Assembly (NCBI GenBank): GCA_019637445.1
Contig: JAHBVS010000001.1
Span: forward strand, 1,275,586-1,339,585
Reading direction: 5' to 3'
DNA: 64,000 bases
Source: Gemmatimonadaceae bacterium
Lineage (GTDB): Bacteria > Gemmatimonadota > Gemmatimonadetes > Gemmatimonadales > Gemmatimonadaceae
The notes below the pieces were generated by a model. That model was not told where the DNA came from. It did no database searches and worked only from the letters and a program-made list of their open reading frames with translations. The position numbers and the translations under genes are program-made. Positions 48,092-57,182 of the stretch are shown in pieces (the stretch's first letter is position 1; every line of letters begins with the position of its first letter).

Positions 48092-49264
48092 ATGCTGTCG
48101 GCCGAGGCGCGACTTGTCTTCCGCAGTGCGGATCTCTCGGCTTCCTCGGCGAGCATCCTCGGAGACGGAGCTGCCGTCACGGACTGGGAGCGTGCGCTTC
48201 GCATGGCAGAGCGAGAGGGCGCCACGGGCACGCTGTGGCGCGCATTGGCGGGCGAGAACAGTCGCCTTCCCGCCGGCGCAAAGGAGTTCCTGCGGGCCCG
48301 CACGATGCTGGGCGACTTCCGGATGCGGCAGCTGGCGTCGCGGCTTGCGGCGACGTTGCCGGCATTCCGCGAGCGTGGTGTCGCCGTGATGCTGCTCAAA
48401 GGCGCAGCGATCGGCGCCCTCGCCGACCCGACGTTTCGGCTGAGGCCCATGACCGACGTGGACCTGCTGGTGCGCGATGAGGATGTGCTGCGCGCCCACG
48501 AAGCGCTCGTGGCCTCCGGCTGGCGGCCGCGTGAAGATCCCAGGTTGACGGCCCTCCTGCACGGTCACCAGCACCTGCCGCCGTACGATGATCCGCAGTT
48601 GCCTGGACTTCGCGTCGAATTGCACACGCGCCTGCTGCCGGCCGACCACGGCTTCCATCTGGAAGACGCGGCTCTTTGGGGATCCGCCGTGCCTGCCGCG
48701 GCACCGTTCGAAGGTGCGCTCGTGCCGTCGCTGCACGACCTGCTCTTCCACACCTGCGTGCACTTCGCCTGGCAGCACCAGCTCTGCTTCGGGCCCTGGC
48801 GCACGTTTCGCGCCGTGTCGGCGATCTGTCGGCAACCGGACTTTGACTGGGCGACCCTGTCGAAGGCGATGCACGTGCGCCGGGGCGCCAGCGCCGTGCA
48901 TTGGACCCTGCGGCTCGCGTCACTGATGTCCGGGGTCGCCGTGCCTGAGTCGACGCTCCGTGCGCTTGCGCCGCCGACCCCCGACTGGCTGTGCGCCATC
49001 GTGGAACGCTGGGCCATCGCGCAACTCGCACCGGGCGAGTTCCCCCTCAGTCCCTCCGTTCGCGTGTCGGAGTGGCTATGGCGGGCCGCCATTCGCCCGC
49101 GCTGGAGCGGCCACGGCGCGCCGCACCGACTCGAGGAGAGCCAGCGCTGGTCGCGGACCCTTGTCAACGACGAGGAGGTCGCCCTGTTGACCCAGGCTGG
49201 ACGCCACGTGCGCGAGTACCGGAGCTGGTGGGCCTTCCTGCAGCGCACCGTCGCCGGCAACTAG
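48092..49264 (+). CDS. Nucleotidyltransferase-family protein of the lasso cluster
   Basis: A 390-residue protein of the NTP_transf_5 family. The N-terminal half has VAVMLLKGAAIGAL (Lys103, Gly104) and LRPMTDVDLLVRDEDV with the metal-binding Asp122 and Asp124, then HGHQHLPPY and VELHTRLL. The C-terminal half is helical (LHDLLFHTCVHFAWQHQL). Relatives accompany the kinase in lasso clusters, and in the pseudomycoidin system such a protein adds hexose to the phosphorylated C-terminus. It is the last gene of the cluster. A role in extending the phosphate on the terminal Ser is inferred. Confidence 0.8.
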   Translation: MLSAEARLVFRSADLSASSASILGDGAAVTDWERALRMAEREGATGTLWRALAGENSRLPAGAKEFLRARTMLGDFRMRQLASRLAATLPAFRERGVAVMLLKGAAIGALADPTFRLRPMTDVDLLVRDEDVLRAHEALVASGWRPREDPRLTALLHGHQHLPPYDDPQLPGLRVELHTRLLPADHGFHLEDAALWGSAVPAAAPFEGALVPSLHDLLFHTCVHFAWQHQLCFGPWRTFRAVSAICRQPDFDWATLSKAMHVRRGASAVHWTLRLASLMSGVAVPESTLRALAPPTPDWLCAIVERWAIAQLAPGEFPLSPSVRVSEWLWRAAIRPRWSGHGAPHRLEESQRWSRTLVNDEEVALLTQAGRHVREYRSWWAFLQRTVAGN

Positions 49265-49332
49265 CGGTCGCTGGCCGCGAGGGCGCACGGTAGTATTCCT
49301 CGCGCTACCCGATTCCCAACCCCGGAGCCCCG

Positions 49333-50778
49333 ATGTCGCCGCTCGCCGGCCTCGCGCTGCACCCGCTGGTCCAGTCCGCCGCCGAACGCCTCGCCGGCGC
49401 CCGCGCGGGCCTCGACACTCCCATTGGCGAACGCCTGATCGGACTCCTCGGTATCGCCGCGATGCTCGGTATCGCGCTGGCGATGTCCTACAACCGCAAG
49501 GCCATCAACTGGCGGCTCGTGGGCTCGGGACTCGGCTTGCAGGCGGTGTTCGGATTGCTCGTGCTCAAGACCGACACCGGACGCGCCGTCTTTCAGAAGG
49601 TGGGTGAGTGGATCACGGCCCTGCTCGGCTTCCAGGAACAGGGCGCGCGTTTCGTCTTCGGCAACCTCGTACAGTCCACGGTGCCCGTCACGGCGCCGGA
49701 CGGCACAGCGCTCGAGGGCGCGTCGTCGGTCGCCCAGACCGGCGCGTTCTTCGCCTTCAATGTGCTGCCGACCATCATCTTCTTCTCCGCGCTGATGTCG
49801 GTGCTGTACTACCTCGGCGTGATGCAACTCATCGTGAAGGGGCTCGCCTGGGTGATGCAGAAGACGCTGCGCACCTCGGGCGCCGAGACCTTGAGTGCAT
49901 CGGGCAACATCTTCCTCGGACAGACCGAGGCGCCGCTGCTCATCAAGCCCTTCGTGGGCCAGATGACGCGCAGCGAGCTGAACACCGTGATGGTCGGCGG
50001 CTTCGCGACTGTGGCCGGCGGCGTGTTGGCCGCGTACGTGGGGATGCTGTCCGGATGGTTCCCAGGCATCGCGTCGCATCTGCTGGCGGCAAGCGTGATG
50101 AACGCGCCCGCCGGTCTTGTGCTCTCCAAGATTCTCCTGCCGGAGACCGAAACCCCGGTCACGCGCGCTGGGCTCGGGGACGCCGCGGCCGCGATGGAGA
50201 CCGCCCCGCCGCGACCGGGCCGCTGGAAGTTTCTCTCCGTCGGCCGCGGCTCGTCTGACGGTGGCGTCATCGAAGCCGCGGCCAACGGCGCCGCGCAGGG
50301 CGTGCAACTGGCCATCAACGTGGGCGCAATGCTCATGGCCTTCGTGGCGCTGGTGGCGCTGCTCAATGCGCTGCTGGGCTTCGGCGGCTCACTCGTCGGG
50401 GTCGAGAACGCCTCGCTGCAGGGCATCCTCGGCGCACTGCTTCGGCCGCTGGCCTGGGTGATGGGCGTGCCCTGGCAGGACACCGCCTACGTGGGCTCGC
50501 TCATCGGCCTCAAGGCCACGCTGAACGAGTTCGTGGCCTACGCACAGTTCGGCTCCGACCTCGCGGCCGGACAGCTGCTGCAGCCGCGATCGGCGATCAT
50601 CCTCACTTACGCACTGCTCGGCTTCGCGAACTTCTCCAGCATCGCCATCCAGATCGGGGGGATCGGCGGACTGGCGCCGGAGCGGAAGAGTGAGATCGCC
50701 GGACTGGGCCTGCGGGCGATGGTGGCCGGAAACCTCGCGGCGTTCATGTCGGCGTCGCTGGCGGGTATGCTGGTCTAG
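49333..50778 (+). CDS. nupC: Concentrative nucleoside transporter (CNT family)
   Basis: A 481-residue membrane protein of the CNT family. It shows GQTEAPLLIKPFV (nucleoside- and Na/H-binding loop), FAFNVLPTIIFFSALMSVLYYLGVMQ, the TLNEFVAYAQF motif and FANFSSIAIQIGGIGGLAPERK. It imports nucleosides with a proton or sodium ion. The central loop between helices (about residues 275-320) is longer than usual. Preceded by a 68-base gap with a TAGTAT-like -10 at 49291 and followed by a short hairpin, so it is probably its own transcription unit, unrelated to the lasso cluster. Confidence 0.92.
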   Translation: MSPLAGLALHPLVQSAAERLAGARAGLDTPIGERLIGLLGIAAMLGIALAMSYNRKAINWRLVGSGLGLQAVFGLLVLKTDTGRAVFQKVGEWITALLGFQEQGARFVFGNLVQSTVPVTAPDGTALEGASSVAQTGAFFAFNVLPTIIFFSALMSVLYYLGVMQLIVKGLAWVMQKTLRTSGAETLSASGNIFLGQTEAPLLIKPFVGQMTRSELNTVMVGGFATVAGGVLAAYVGMLSGWFPGIASHLLAASVMNAPAGLVLSKILLPETETPVTRAGLGDAAAAMETAPPRPGRWKFLSVGRGSSDGGVIEAAANGAAQGVQLAINVGAMLMAFVALVALLNALLGFGGSLVGVENASLQGILGALLRPLAWVMGVPWQDTAYVGSLIGLKATLNEFVAYAQFGSDLAAGQLLQPRSAIILTYALLGFANFSSIAIQIGGIGGLAPERKSEIAGLGLRAMVAGNLAAFMSASLAGMLV

Positions 50779-50789
50779 CGGGGGCATCG

Positions 50790-50806
50790 ACGCCTCATCG
50801 AGGCGT
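50790..50806 (+). terminator. Short stem-loop after the nucleoside transporter gene
   Basis: ACGCCTC and GAGGCGT arms with an ATC loop, 12 bases after the stop. There is no T-tract, so termination would be weak or Rho-aided. Confidence 0.35.
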
Positions 50807-50885
50807 AATCCAGCCGTAATGCTGCAGAGGGGCATCCCCTAATCCTGGCGATGTACGATGTCGCAGGACCTTCAAGGGGGACGCG

Positions 50886-51602
50886 ATGTTCAGCACGCTT
50901 GTCGCCTCACGGCCTGCGCGCGAGCGCGCGGGGAATGCAGCGTTCGTCAGCCTCTCGCTTCACGCCGCACTGATTGCGACGGCGGTCGTCGCCACAACGG
51001 TGCGTGAAGCCCCGCGGGCCCCCGCCATCGTGCGGGACCCGATCGTGTTCATCGCGAACCCACAGCCGGCAACCACACCTCGCGTCGCGGCGCCCGCTGC
51101 GGCGACGCCGGTGGAGACGTCGCCAGTGGATGCGACGCCGCAACTGCCCGACGTGAACCTGCCGTCGGTTCCCGCCCCCAGCGCGGTACCCATCGGGCTG
51201 CCCAAACCGGGACCCGCACTGACCACACCCGGAACGCTGATTGGCGCCGCCCAGCAGCCCGGCGGCGCTGTCACCGGCGTGCCGGGATCCGGCACTGCCG
51301 CGCCCTACTCGGCCGACGTGGTTGAGGTCCCCGCGCGGCTGCGCCCGGACCACCCGCTACCGCGGTATCCCGACATGCTGCGCGCAGCGCGCGTGGAGGG
51401 ATTCGTGCGCGTGCGCTTCGTGGTCGGCACCAACGGCCGCGTGGAACCGGAGAGCATCGAGATCCTTGAGTCCTCGCACGAGGCCTTCGTGGCAAGCGTG
51501 CGGCGCGTGCTGCCGCAGCTGCGGTTCACCCCCGGGCGTGTCGGTGGCGCGGCGATTCGCCAGCTGGTGGAGCTCCCGTTCGGGTTTGCGCTGACGCCTT
51601 GA
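50886..51602 (+). CDS. tonB: Energy transducer TonB-like protein
   Basis: A 238-residue protein with an AAGGGGG ribosome site. It has a short cytoplasmic start, one membrane helix (residues 22-40, FVSLSLHAALIATAVVATTV), a long Pro/Ala-rich spacer to about residue 150 and a TonB C-terminal domain. In the C-terminal domain are LPRYPDMLRAARVEGFVRVRFVVGTNGRVEPESIEIL and FTPGRVGGAAIRQLVELPFGF. It would couple the proton-motive force to TonB-dependent receptors such as the one at 35857. No ExbB/ExbD genes adjoin it. Confidence 0.88.
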   Translation: MFSTLVASRPARERAGNAAFVSLSLHAALIATAVVATTVREAPRAPAIVRDPIVFIANPQPATTPRVAAPAAATPVETSPVDATPQLPDVNLPSVPAPSAVPIGLPKPGPALTTPGTLIGAAQQPGGAVTGVPGSGTAAPYSADVVEVPARLRPDHPLPRYPDMLRAARVEGFVRVRFVVGTNGRVEPESIEILESSHEAFVASVRRVLPQLRFTPGRVGGAAIRQLVELPFGFALTP

Positions 51603-51637
51603 TGTGCGCGCGGGCCGATACGGCAACAGGAAAGAAC

Positions 51638-51673
51638 GAACGGCGATGCGGGGCTCACCCCGCATCGCCGTTC
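51638..51673. terminator. Strong bidirectional terminator between convergent genes
   Basis: A perfect 16-bp stem (GAACGGCGATGCGGGG and its complement) with a CTCA loop, flanked on the left by AAAGAAC and on the right by TTCAGCTTCC. It separates the rightward tonB-like gene from the leftward deoxyhypusine-synthase-like gene and should stop transcription from both sides. Confidence 0.8.
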
Positions 51674-51701
51674 AGCTTCCATCCTCCGTCCTACCCCTAC
51701 A

Positions 51702-52964
51702 TCAGCCCTTATTCGCCTTCTCGAATTCCGCCACCAGCGTCGCCATCATCGCCCCACGTTGATCATAGAGCCGCTTGAGCTTCCGCTTCTTCCGCTTGGC
51801 CAGCGCGTAGCTTGTCAGGATCGGCAGCGCGATGGTCGAGTCGAGGTAGCACACCACCGCGTCTGGAAGTCGGTCGGGATCGATCTTGCCCCAGCTCACC
51901 GCCTCGGCCGGCGTGGCACCCGAGAGTCCCCCGGTGTCCGGCCGCGCATCTGTGATCTGCAGGAAGAAATCGTGCCCCTTCTCATCGATGCCCAACACTT
52001 CCTGGATCTGCGGTTCCGTCTGCAACGCGAAGTTCTTGGGTGAACCACCGCCCGCAATGAGCACCGCACTCTTCCCGCCCTTCCGCTTGGCGTGCAGCAC
52101 GATGCTCGCCGTCTCGTTCACATCCTTGTTGGGATCGATCACGCAGCCGCCGCCCTCGAGCGCCAGCGCCGCCACGTTCATGCCGATGCTCGAGTCGCCG
52201 GGCGAGCTGGTATAGATCGGCACGCCGCAGCGGTAGGCCGCCGCCAGCAGCGACTTCTGCGGGATGCCCAGCGCCTTCTCGCGCTCCACCAGATACTTGC
52301 CGCAGAGATGGTGGAACTCCGCGCTCGACATCTGCCGCTGGAACTCCGGCGCGCGGATGATCTTCCGGAAGAACGCGTCCGTGCTGAGCAGCACGTCGTA
52401 GTCGAAGAACACATCGTAGATGCGCACCACACCTTCCTCGCGCAGCACCGTGTCCGACGCCTGTGGGTTGCCCCGGTGCATCGAGAGCCCGAGCCCGAAG
52501 TGCGCGTCGTGGTAGAGGTTCGCGCCCGTGGAGATGATCCAATCCACGAAGCCTGCCTCCATCAGCGGGATGATGGTGCTCATCCCGAGGCCCGCTGGCG
52601 TCAGCGCACCGGTCAGCGTCATCCCGACCGTGACGTCCTTCTCAAGCATCAGCTCGGTGAACAGGCCGCAGGCCTCGCGCAGCCGTCCGGAGTTGTAGCT
52701 CTGGAACGCGCCCTCGACGAGCTGCACCACGGTCTCCGAGCCGTCGAGCTTCCGCGGGTCGATCTTCTTGCCACGCAAGAAAGTGCTGGCCGGCTTCGTC
52801 CCAACCTTGTGGCTCTTGGCCTCGCGCTGCTCGGCGGCGCGCTTCTGCGCGGCCTTGTCGCCCGCTGCGCTCGCGCGCTCTGCGTTTGACTTGCCCGTGC
52901 CGTGCCGCGAGGCCTTGAACCCACCGCGCTCCCGACCGGAATCGCCCTTGCCTTTACCCGTCAC
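51702..52964 (-). CDS. Deoxyhypusine-synthase-like protein
   Basis: A 420-residue protein of the deoxyhypusine/homospermidine synthase family. It shows [44 protein letters not shown] (NAD loop), [13 protein letters not shown] and [14 protein letters not shown], where the Lys in SWGK (about 357) matches the catalytic Lys that forms the spermidine imine. The first 60 residues are a Lys/Arg/Gly-rich extension ([14 protein letters not shown]) that is not part of the family fold. Bacteria lack eIF5A hypusination, so such homologues probably make homospermidine or another polyamine product. A later start that removes the tail is possible. Confidence 0.85.
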   Translation of the reverse strand: MTGKGKGDSGRERGGFKASRHGTGKSNAERASAAGDKAAQKRAAEQREAKSHKVGTKPASTFLRGKKIDPRKLDGSETVVQLVEGAFQSYNSGRLREACGLFTELMLEKDVTVGMTLTGALTPAGLGMSTIIPLMEAGFVDWIISTGANLYHDAHFGLGLSMHRGNPQASDTVLREEGVVRIYDVFFDYDVLLSTDAFFRKIIRAPEFQRQMSSAEFHHLCGKYLVEREKALGIPQKSLLAAAYRCGVPIYTSSPGDSSIGMNVAALALEGGGCVIDPNKDVNETASIVLHAKRKGGKSAVLIAGGGSPKNFALQTEPQIQEVLGIDEKGHDFFLQITDARPDTGGLSGATPAEAVSWGKIDPDRLPDAVVCYLDSTIALPILTSYALAKRKKRKLKRLYDQRGAMMATLVAEFEKANKG

Positions 52965-53026
52965 CGTTCACCGTTCCCTGGTTGATTCGTCATTCACAGC
53001 ATTCCGCAAGCAGGCGAAACGCGTAC

Positions 53027-53998
53027 TCAGCGTTCCCCGTTTTCCGCGCGCGCGCGCCGCATCGCCGTCTTGAGCTGCAGCTGGTACGCGTCCTCCACCA
53101 CCCGCGCCGCCTCCGCGGGGTCGTCCGTCACGACCATCAGGTCCATGTCCCCCGGCGAGATCTTGCGCTCGGCCAGCACGCGCGAGCGAATCCAGCGCAC
53201 CAGACCGGCCCAGTAGTGCGTGCCGAAGAGCACGACGGGGAACTGCGAGATCTTCCCCGTCTGAATCAACGTCAGCGCCTCGAAGAGTTCGTCGAAGGTG
53301 CCGAAGCCGCCCGGGAAGATGATGAAGGCGCTGGAGTACTTGATGAACATTGTCTTCCGCACGGCGAAGTAGCGGAAGCTCACCAGCGTGTCCACGAAGG
53401 GGTTCGCGCCCTGTTCGAACGGCAGCTCGATGTTGCAGCCATAGGACGGCGCCTTGGCGAGCCGCGCGCCCTTGTTGGCCGCCTCCATGATGCCCGGGCC
53501 CGCACCCGTGATCACACTGAATCCCTTCTCGCCAAGCAGACGCGCCGTCTCGACGGCGGCCTGGTACTGCGGGTCATCGGGGTGCGTGCGCGCAGAGCCG
53601 AAGATGCTCACGCCCTTCTCGATCCCCGCCAGCTTGTCGAAGCCTTCAACGAACTCCGTGTTGATGCGCATCACGCGCCAGGGATCGGTGGCGCGGAAGT
53701 CGCTGCGCGGGCCACCGTACTGCAGGAGACGTGCGTCCTCGGTCAGCGCCCAGGAGAAGTCACCGATGGAATCGTCCGTGGCCGCGCGCGGCAGGACCTC
53801 GTCCTTCGGCATCTTGTAGTTCGCGGACGCACGCGCACCTTCCGCCATGCGTTCCTTGAGGCCCGCGACCGCATCATGCTGCGCCTCCTCAAGCCGCGCG
53901 GCGTCGGCCTTCTTGCCGGAAGCGGTGCGAGCGGGTTTCGAGGCGGGCATCGCCTTGGATTTCACGGTGTTGCCACCTGAGCGCTTCTTGGACGCCAT
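53027..53998 (-). CDS. LOG-family (TIGR00730-type) protein, cytokinin-riboside-monophosphate phosphoribohydrolase-like
   Basis: A 323-residue protein with the lysine-decarboxylase-like Rossmann fold of the LOG family. It has SIFGSARTHPDD, ITGAGPGIMEAANKGA, and the diagnostic PGGFGTFDELFEALTLIQTGK (PGGxGTxxE). The family cleaves nucleoside 5'-monophosphates at the N-glycosidic bond. A basic N-terminal extension of about 60 residues resembles that of the neighbouring deoxyhypusine-synthase-like protein. The two genes lie on the same strand 62 bases apart and may be cotranscribed. Confidence 0.85.
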   Translation of the reverse strand: MASKKRSGGNTVKSKAMPASKPARTASGKKADAARLEEAQHDAVAGLKERMAEGARASANYKMPKDEVLPRAATDDSIGDFSWALTEDARLLQYGGPRSDFRATDPWRVMRINTEFVEGFDKLAGIEKGVSIFGSARTHPDDPQYQAAVETARLLGEKGFSVITGAGPGIMEAANKGARLAKAPSYGCNIELPFEQGANPFVDTLVSFRYFAVRKTMFIKYSSAFIIFPGGFGTFDELFEALTLIQTGKISQFPVVLFGTHYWAGLVRWIRSRVLAERKISPGDMDLMVVTDDPAEAARVVEDAYQLQLKTAMRRARAENGER

Positions 53999-54022
53999 AG
54001 GGCGTGAAGTTTACGTTGACGC

Positions 54023-55525
54023 GTGACGCTCTGCATCGTGGTGGCCGACGGCGCGCGGCCGGAGACGCTGTGGCGGGCGATCGATGCGGGCGAGCTCCCG
54101 GCCCTGGCCCGCGTGCGCGCGCAGGGATCCGCGCACACGATCACTACCGTGTTTCCCTCGGTCACCGGGAGCGCGTACACGCCCTTCCTCGTGGGCATGC
54201 ATCCGGGGCGCGCCGGGCTACCCGGCCTCCGTTGGTACGATCGTTCCCGGTTCAACACGCTGTGGCCGGCACACGCGCGCAGCTACGTGGGGATCGGAGG
54301 GATGCGGGCCGACAAGGACCTGACTCCCGAAGCTCGCACACTGTTTGAGGTCGAACCCCGCTCGCTCGGCGGCTTCACCTACATCGGGCGCGGTCTCCGT
54401 GGACGACGGCGCATCGGGACGGGCACTGGTTTCGCAGCGCGCATGGCGTGGACTCACTTCCGCGCGGACGTCGACTCGTGGCTGCGCTTCGACAGGTGGC
54501 TGGGCGAGGAGTTCGCGCGCCGAGTGCGCGCGCAGCGGCCGCGGGTCGCGTTTCTCGCGCACCCTGGGGTGGACAAGCTCTCGCACCGATTCGGGCAGGA
54601 CGATCCGCGTGTGCTGCAGGCGCTCAAGACCGTGGACGCGACGGTTGCGCGATTGCAGGCAGACGCCGGGGCGGACGGTCGTGGCGGCGAACTTGAGATC
54701 TGGGTGGTGAGCGACCACGGACACGAAGACGTTGCCAATCACGAAGACCTCGAGCGGACCGTTTCCGACGCCGGATGGTCTGTCAAGGCTCATCCGAATG
54801 TGCTCAAAGGGCGCGATGTTGGCGTGATGGTGAGCGGAAACTGTATGGCTCACATCTACGTTGCGCTCGATGAAGAGCACAATCGAGGCTGGGAGCATTT
54901 CGAAGCGAGGTTTGGATCGCTTCTTGGCCTGCTGCTCCATCGACCGGCAGTCGACCTCGCGCTCGTACCGCGCGTCGACCTGTCCTGCGATGTCCTGAGT
55001 CGCACGCACGGCCGGGCCCGCGTGTCCATCGAGTTCACGTCGCCAGAGGCGTTCGCGACGCTGGGCCCCTGTGCGCTGCCGAACCCGCATCACCCGGAAG
55101 CCCGATTGACCTACGAGCCACTCGACGGCGATCCGCTGCAACTCGGTGGTCCCGTCCGCGCCGTGGACCCCACGACCGCCTGGCAGCTCACGCGCGAGTC
55201 CGCGTATCCCGACTCTCTCGTGCAGATCCTTGCACTCGCCAACGCGCCGCGCTCGGGCGACATCATCCTCTCGGCGGCCCACGGCTGGGACTTGCGCGCC
55301 CGCTGGGAGCCGTCATTGCACTACAGCGGCCACGGCGCGCTGCGACGTGACCAGATGCTCGTACCGCTGTTGATGTCGAGGCGCGTCGACGCCACGCCGC
55401 GCCGCACGACCGAGATCTATGCGAGCGCGCTCGAGGCGCTCGGACTCGCGTCGCCGCGCGATGTGGTTCTCGACGGCGGGAGCTTCCTGTCGCGCGCTGG
55501 CGGGACGCAGCTCGCGCGAAGCTAG
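54023..55525 (+). CDS. Alkaline-phosphatase-superfamily phosphodiesterase/nucleotide pyrophosphatase-like protein
   Basis: A 500-residue protein from a GTG. Motifs of the type I phosphodiesterase family: IVVADGARPETLW (metal-binding Asp), VFPSVTGSAYTPFLVGMHPG (Ser/Thr nucleophile region), HPGVDKLSHRFGQDD (Asp/His pair), WVVSDHGHEDV (DHGH metal site) and LHYSGHGALRRDQM. No signal peptide, so cytoplasmic. Substrate unknown; the C-terminal 100 residues suggest a specialised phosphonate or nucleotide substrate. Confidence 0.82.
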   Translation: MTLCIVVADGARPETLWRAIDAGELPALARVRAQGSAHTITTVFPSVTGSAYTPFLVGMHPGRAGLPGLRWYDRSRFNTLWPAHARSYVGIGGMRADKDLTPEARTLFEVEPRSLGGFTYIGRGLRGRRRIGTGTGFAARMAWTHFRADVDSWLRFDRWLGEEFARRVRAQRPRVAFLAHPGVDKLSHRFGQDDPRVLQALKTVDATVARLQADAGADGRGGELEIWVVSDHGHEDVANHEDLERTVSDAGWSVKAHPNVLKGRDVGVMVSGNCMAHIYVALDEEHNRGWEHFEARFGSLLGLLLHRPAVDLALVPRVDLSCDVLSRTHGRARVSIEFTSPEAFATLGPCALPNPHHPEARLTYEPLDGDPLQLGGPVRAVDPTTAWQLTRESAYPDSLVQILALANAPRSGDIILSAAHGWDLRARWEPSLHYSGHGALRRDQMLVPLLMSRRVDATPRRTTEIYASALEALGLASPRDVVLDGGSFLSRAGGTQLARS

Positions 55526-56853
55526 CGCGCCGCTGGTGGGCCCACGGCTGCGAGCAGTACCTGCAACTGCGACGCGATCTCTCGCTGCGCCTCGCGCAGT
55601 GCGCGCAGGCGCTTTCCGATGAACCGCCGAAGCAGGTAGCGGCGCACGGCGGTGAACATCGCCTGTCGTCGTTCGCCAATCACCAAGGCCGCGGCTGCCC
55701 ACGCCGGCTGCAGCAGCATCGACGCGAGGCCGGCAAGCCAGCCATAGAAGGCGCCAAGGACCAGCGAGGTCGCGACGATCCACAGGGGAAAGATCACCGC
55801 GCCCACCAGCACACGGTGTGTGACAATCGTGTCCTCGCCCTCGATGCGCGCCGTATACGCAGCCCCCATCACCGTCACGCGTTTGGCGAGCCAGAACCAG
55901 ATCGCGCCCGCCACTGAAACGGCGATCAACGGCAACAGCAGCACGCGCAGCGCCGCCCAGCGCAGGGCCTGACCCGCCGAGATCTCCTCGACCAAGGTCT
56001 GCGGCGTGAGCCCGTAGCGCCTCAGTGCCCGTCCGTGCTCGCGCAACGCGTCTGCCGTGGGCTTCCACGCGTCCGCCCCGCCGTCGCGCAGCGCCGCCAG
56101 TGCCTCGCTGGTCACGCGCAGCCGCGCGACCTCATCCGCAGCGTCCACCGTCTCACCCCGCGAGAACTCCGCGCGCCACACTCCCTCGGCGGTGCGCACC
56201 AATGGCTCGTCCTCCCAAGCCTCGAGATTCAGCGACACCGTGCGCATCGCGCGCTCGATGCGTTGTGTCAACTCGCGCACCGCCACGCGATTGTTCACGT
56301 CGCCGACCAAGTCATTCCAGGAGAACGACTCGGCGATGATCACGTGCGCCTCTGAGCGGAACGTGTCGCGGTCGCGGAAGACCAATCCCATCGCGACGAT
56401 GGGGAAGTCGCGTCCAAGCTGCGCCGCGGCCCCGATGGCGATGCGCGCCGCGCCGGTCTTCAGGGGCGCGAGCCGGGAGGCGGAGTGCGAGGTGCCCTCA
56501 GGGAAAATGCCGACGACGTCGCCCGCCGCGAGCACGCGATGCACGTCGCGGAAGGTGTCGAGGTTCTGCGCGAGCCGCGTGGGATCGTCCTGCTGCCGGT
56601 ACACCGGCACGGAACCCACACCCTTGATGAGCCATCCGATCAGCGGATGCGTGAACAGTGGCGATTTGGCCAGGAATCGCACGTTGCGGCCGGCCATCGA
56701 CGCGACCAACGCCGGATCCACCAGCGAGTTGTTGTGGTTCGCCACCAGCAGCACCGGACCGGTCGCGGGCAGGCGCGCGCCCGACACGCTCACACGGTAG
56801 TACGAGCGCACCGCCAGCTCGGAGATGAGGGGCATCGCCCGATAGAGCCACAT
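55522..56853 (-). CDS. PlsC-like glycerol-phosphate acyltransferase family protein
   Basis: A 443-residue protein. The acyltransferase domain has VLLVANHNNSLVDPALV near residue 38 (a His-X5-Asp variant of the catalytic motif), NVRFLAKSPLF, and FPEGTSHSASRLAPLKTGAARIA near 115. The second half contains two or three membrane helices (LLLPLIAVSVAGAIWFWLA; VGAVIFPLWIVATSLVLGAFYGWLAGL) and a basic C-terminus. It probably acylates lysophosphatidate or a related lipid. It overlaps the convergent phosphodiesterase gene by 4 bases. Confidence 0.85.
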   Translation of the reverse strand: MWLYRAMPLISELAVRSYYRVSVSGARLPATGPVLLVANHNNSLVDPALVASMAGRNVRFLAKSPLFTHPLIGWLIKGVGSVPVYRQQDDPTRLAQNLDTFRDVHRVLAAGDVVGIFPEGTSHSASRLAPLKTGAARIAIGAAAQLGRDFPIVAMGLVFRDRDTFRSEAHVIIAESFSWNDLVGDVNNRVAVRELTQRIERAMRTVSLNLEAWEDEPLVRTAEGVWRAEFSRGETVDAADEVARLRVTSEALAALRDGGADAWKPTADALREHGRALRRYGLTPQTLVEEISAGQALRWAALRVLLLPLIAVSVAGAIWFWLAKRVTVMGAAYTARIEGEDTIVTHRVLVGAVIFPLWIVATSLVLGAFYGWLAGLASMLLQPAWAAAALVIGERRQAMFTAVRRYLLRRFIGKRLRALREAQREIASQLQVLLAAVGPPAAR

Positions 56854-56895
56854 CGCGGGAAAGCTACACGCCCTGCCGCGCGATATCTTTCCCGT

Positions 56896-57138
56896 ATGTG
56901 GTCGCTCGTCCTGCGCCTGGTCCCACGCGCCATCGTGAATCCCGCCCTTGCGCGGGACCTGCTCACGGTGGCGTGGCGCTTCCGTCGCAACCGCTGGTGG
57001 ATGCGCTTGCCGTTCCTGCCGCTGCCCGCGCGTGACTACGTGCGCTGGCGGATGTACACGGCCTACGGCGACTACGACGCCGTGCCGCCGGTGCAGGACG
57101 TGATTCGCTACGCGCGCTGGGCCGCGCGGTTTCCCTGA
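56896..57138 (+). CDS. Small basic hypothetical protein
   Basis: An 80-residue protein rich in Arg and Trp (VAWRFRRNRWWMRLPFLPLPARDYVRWRMYTAYGD). No transmembrane helix is clear and no family is recognised. It is divergent from the PlsC-like gene across 42 bases, and its stop overlaps a CTG that may begin the next gene, so it is probably coupled to the epoxyqueuosine reductase. Confidence 0.6.
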   Translation: MWSLVLRLVPRAIVNPALARDLLTVAWRFRRNRWWMRLPFLPLPARDYVRWRMYTAYGDYDAVPPVQDVIRYARWAARFP

Positions 57139-57182
57139 GGGAGACCGGCGCCACCTTTGCAGCCCTACTCAAGGCGCAGGCC

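Larger units (their letters stand above)
42570..49264 (+). other. Lasso-peptide biosynthetic gene cluster (A-B1-B2-C-K-D-permease-NT)
   Basis: Eight rightward genes: precursor, RRE protein, transglutaminase-like leader protease, asparagine-synthetase-like cyclase, HPr-kinase-like kinase, ABC ATPase, ABC permease and nucleotidyltransferase. From B1 to the permease the genes overlap or are separated by at most 2 bases. Gene set and order correspond to paeninodin/pseudomycoidin-type clusters in which the C-terminal Ser is phosphorylated and further modified. No isopeptidase, regulator or immunity gene other than the transporter is visible. Confidence 0.88.
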
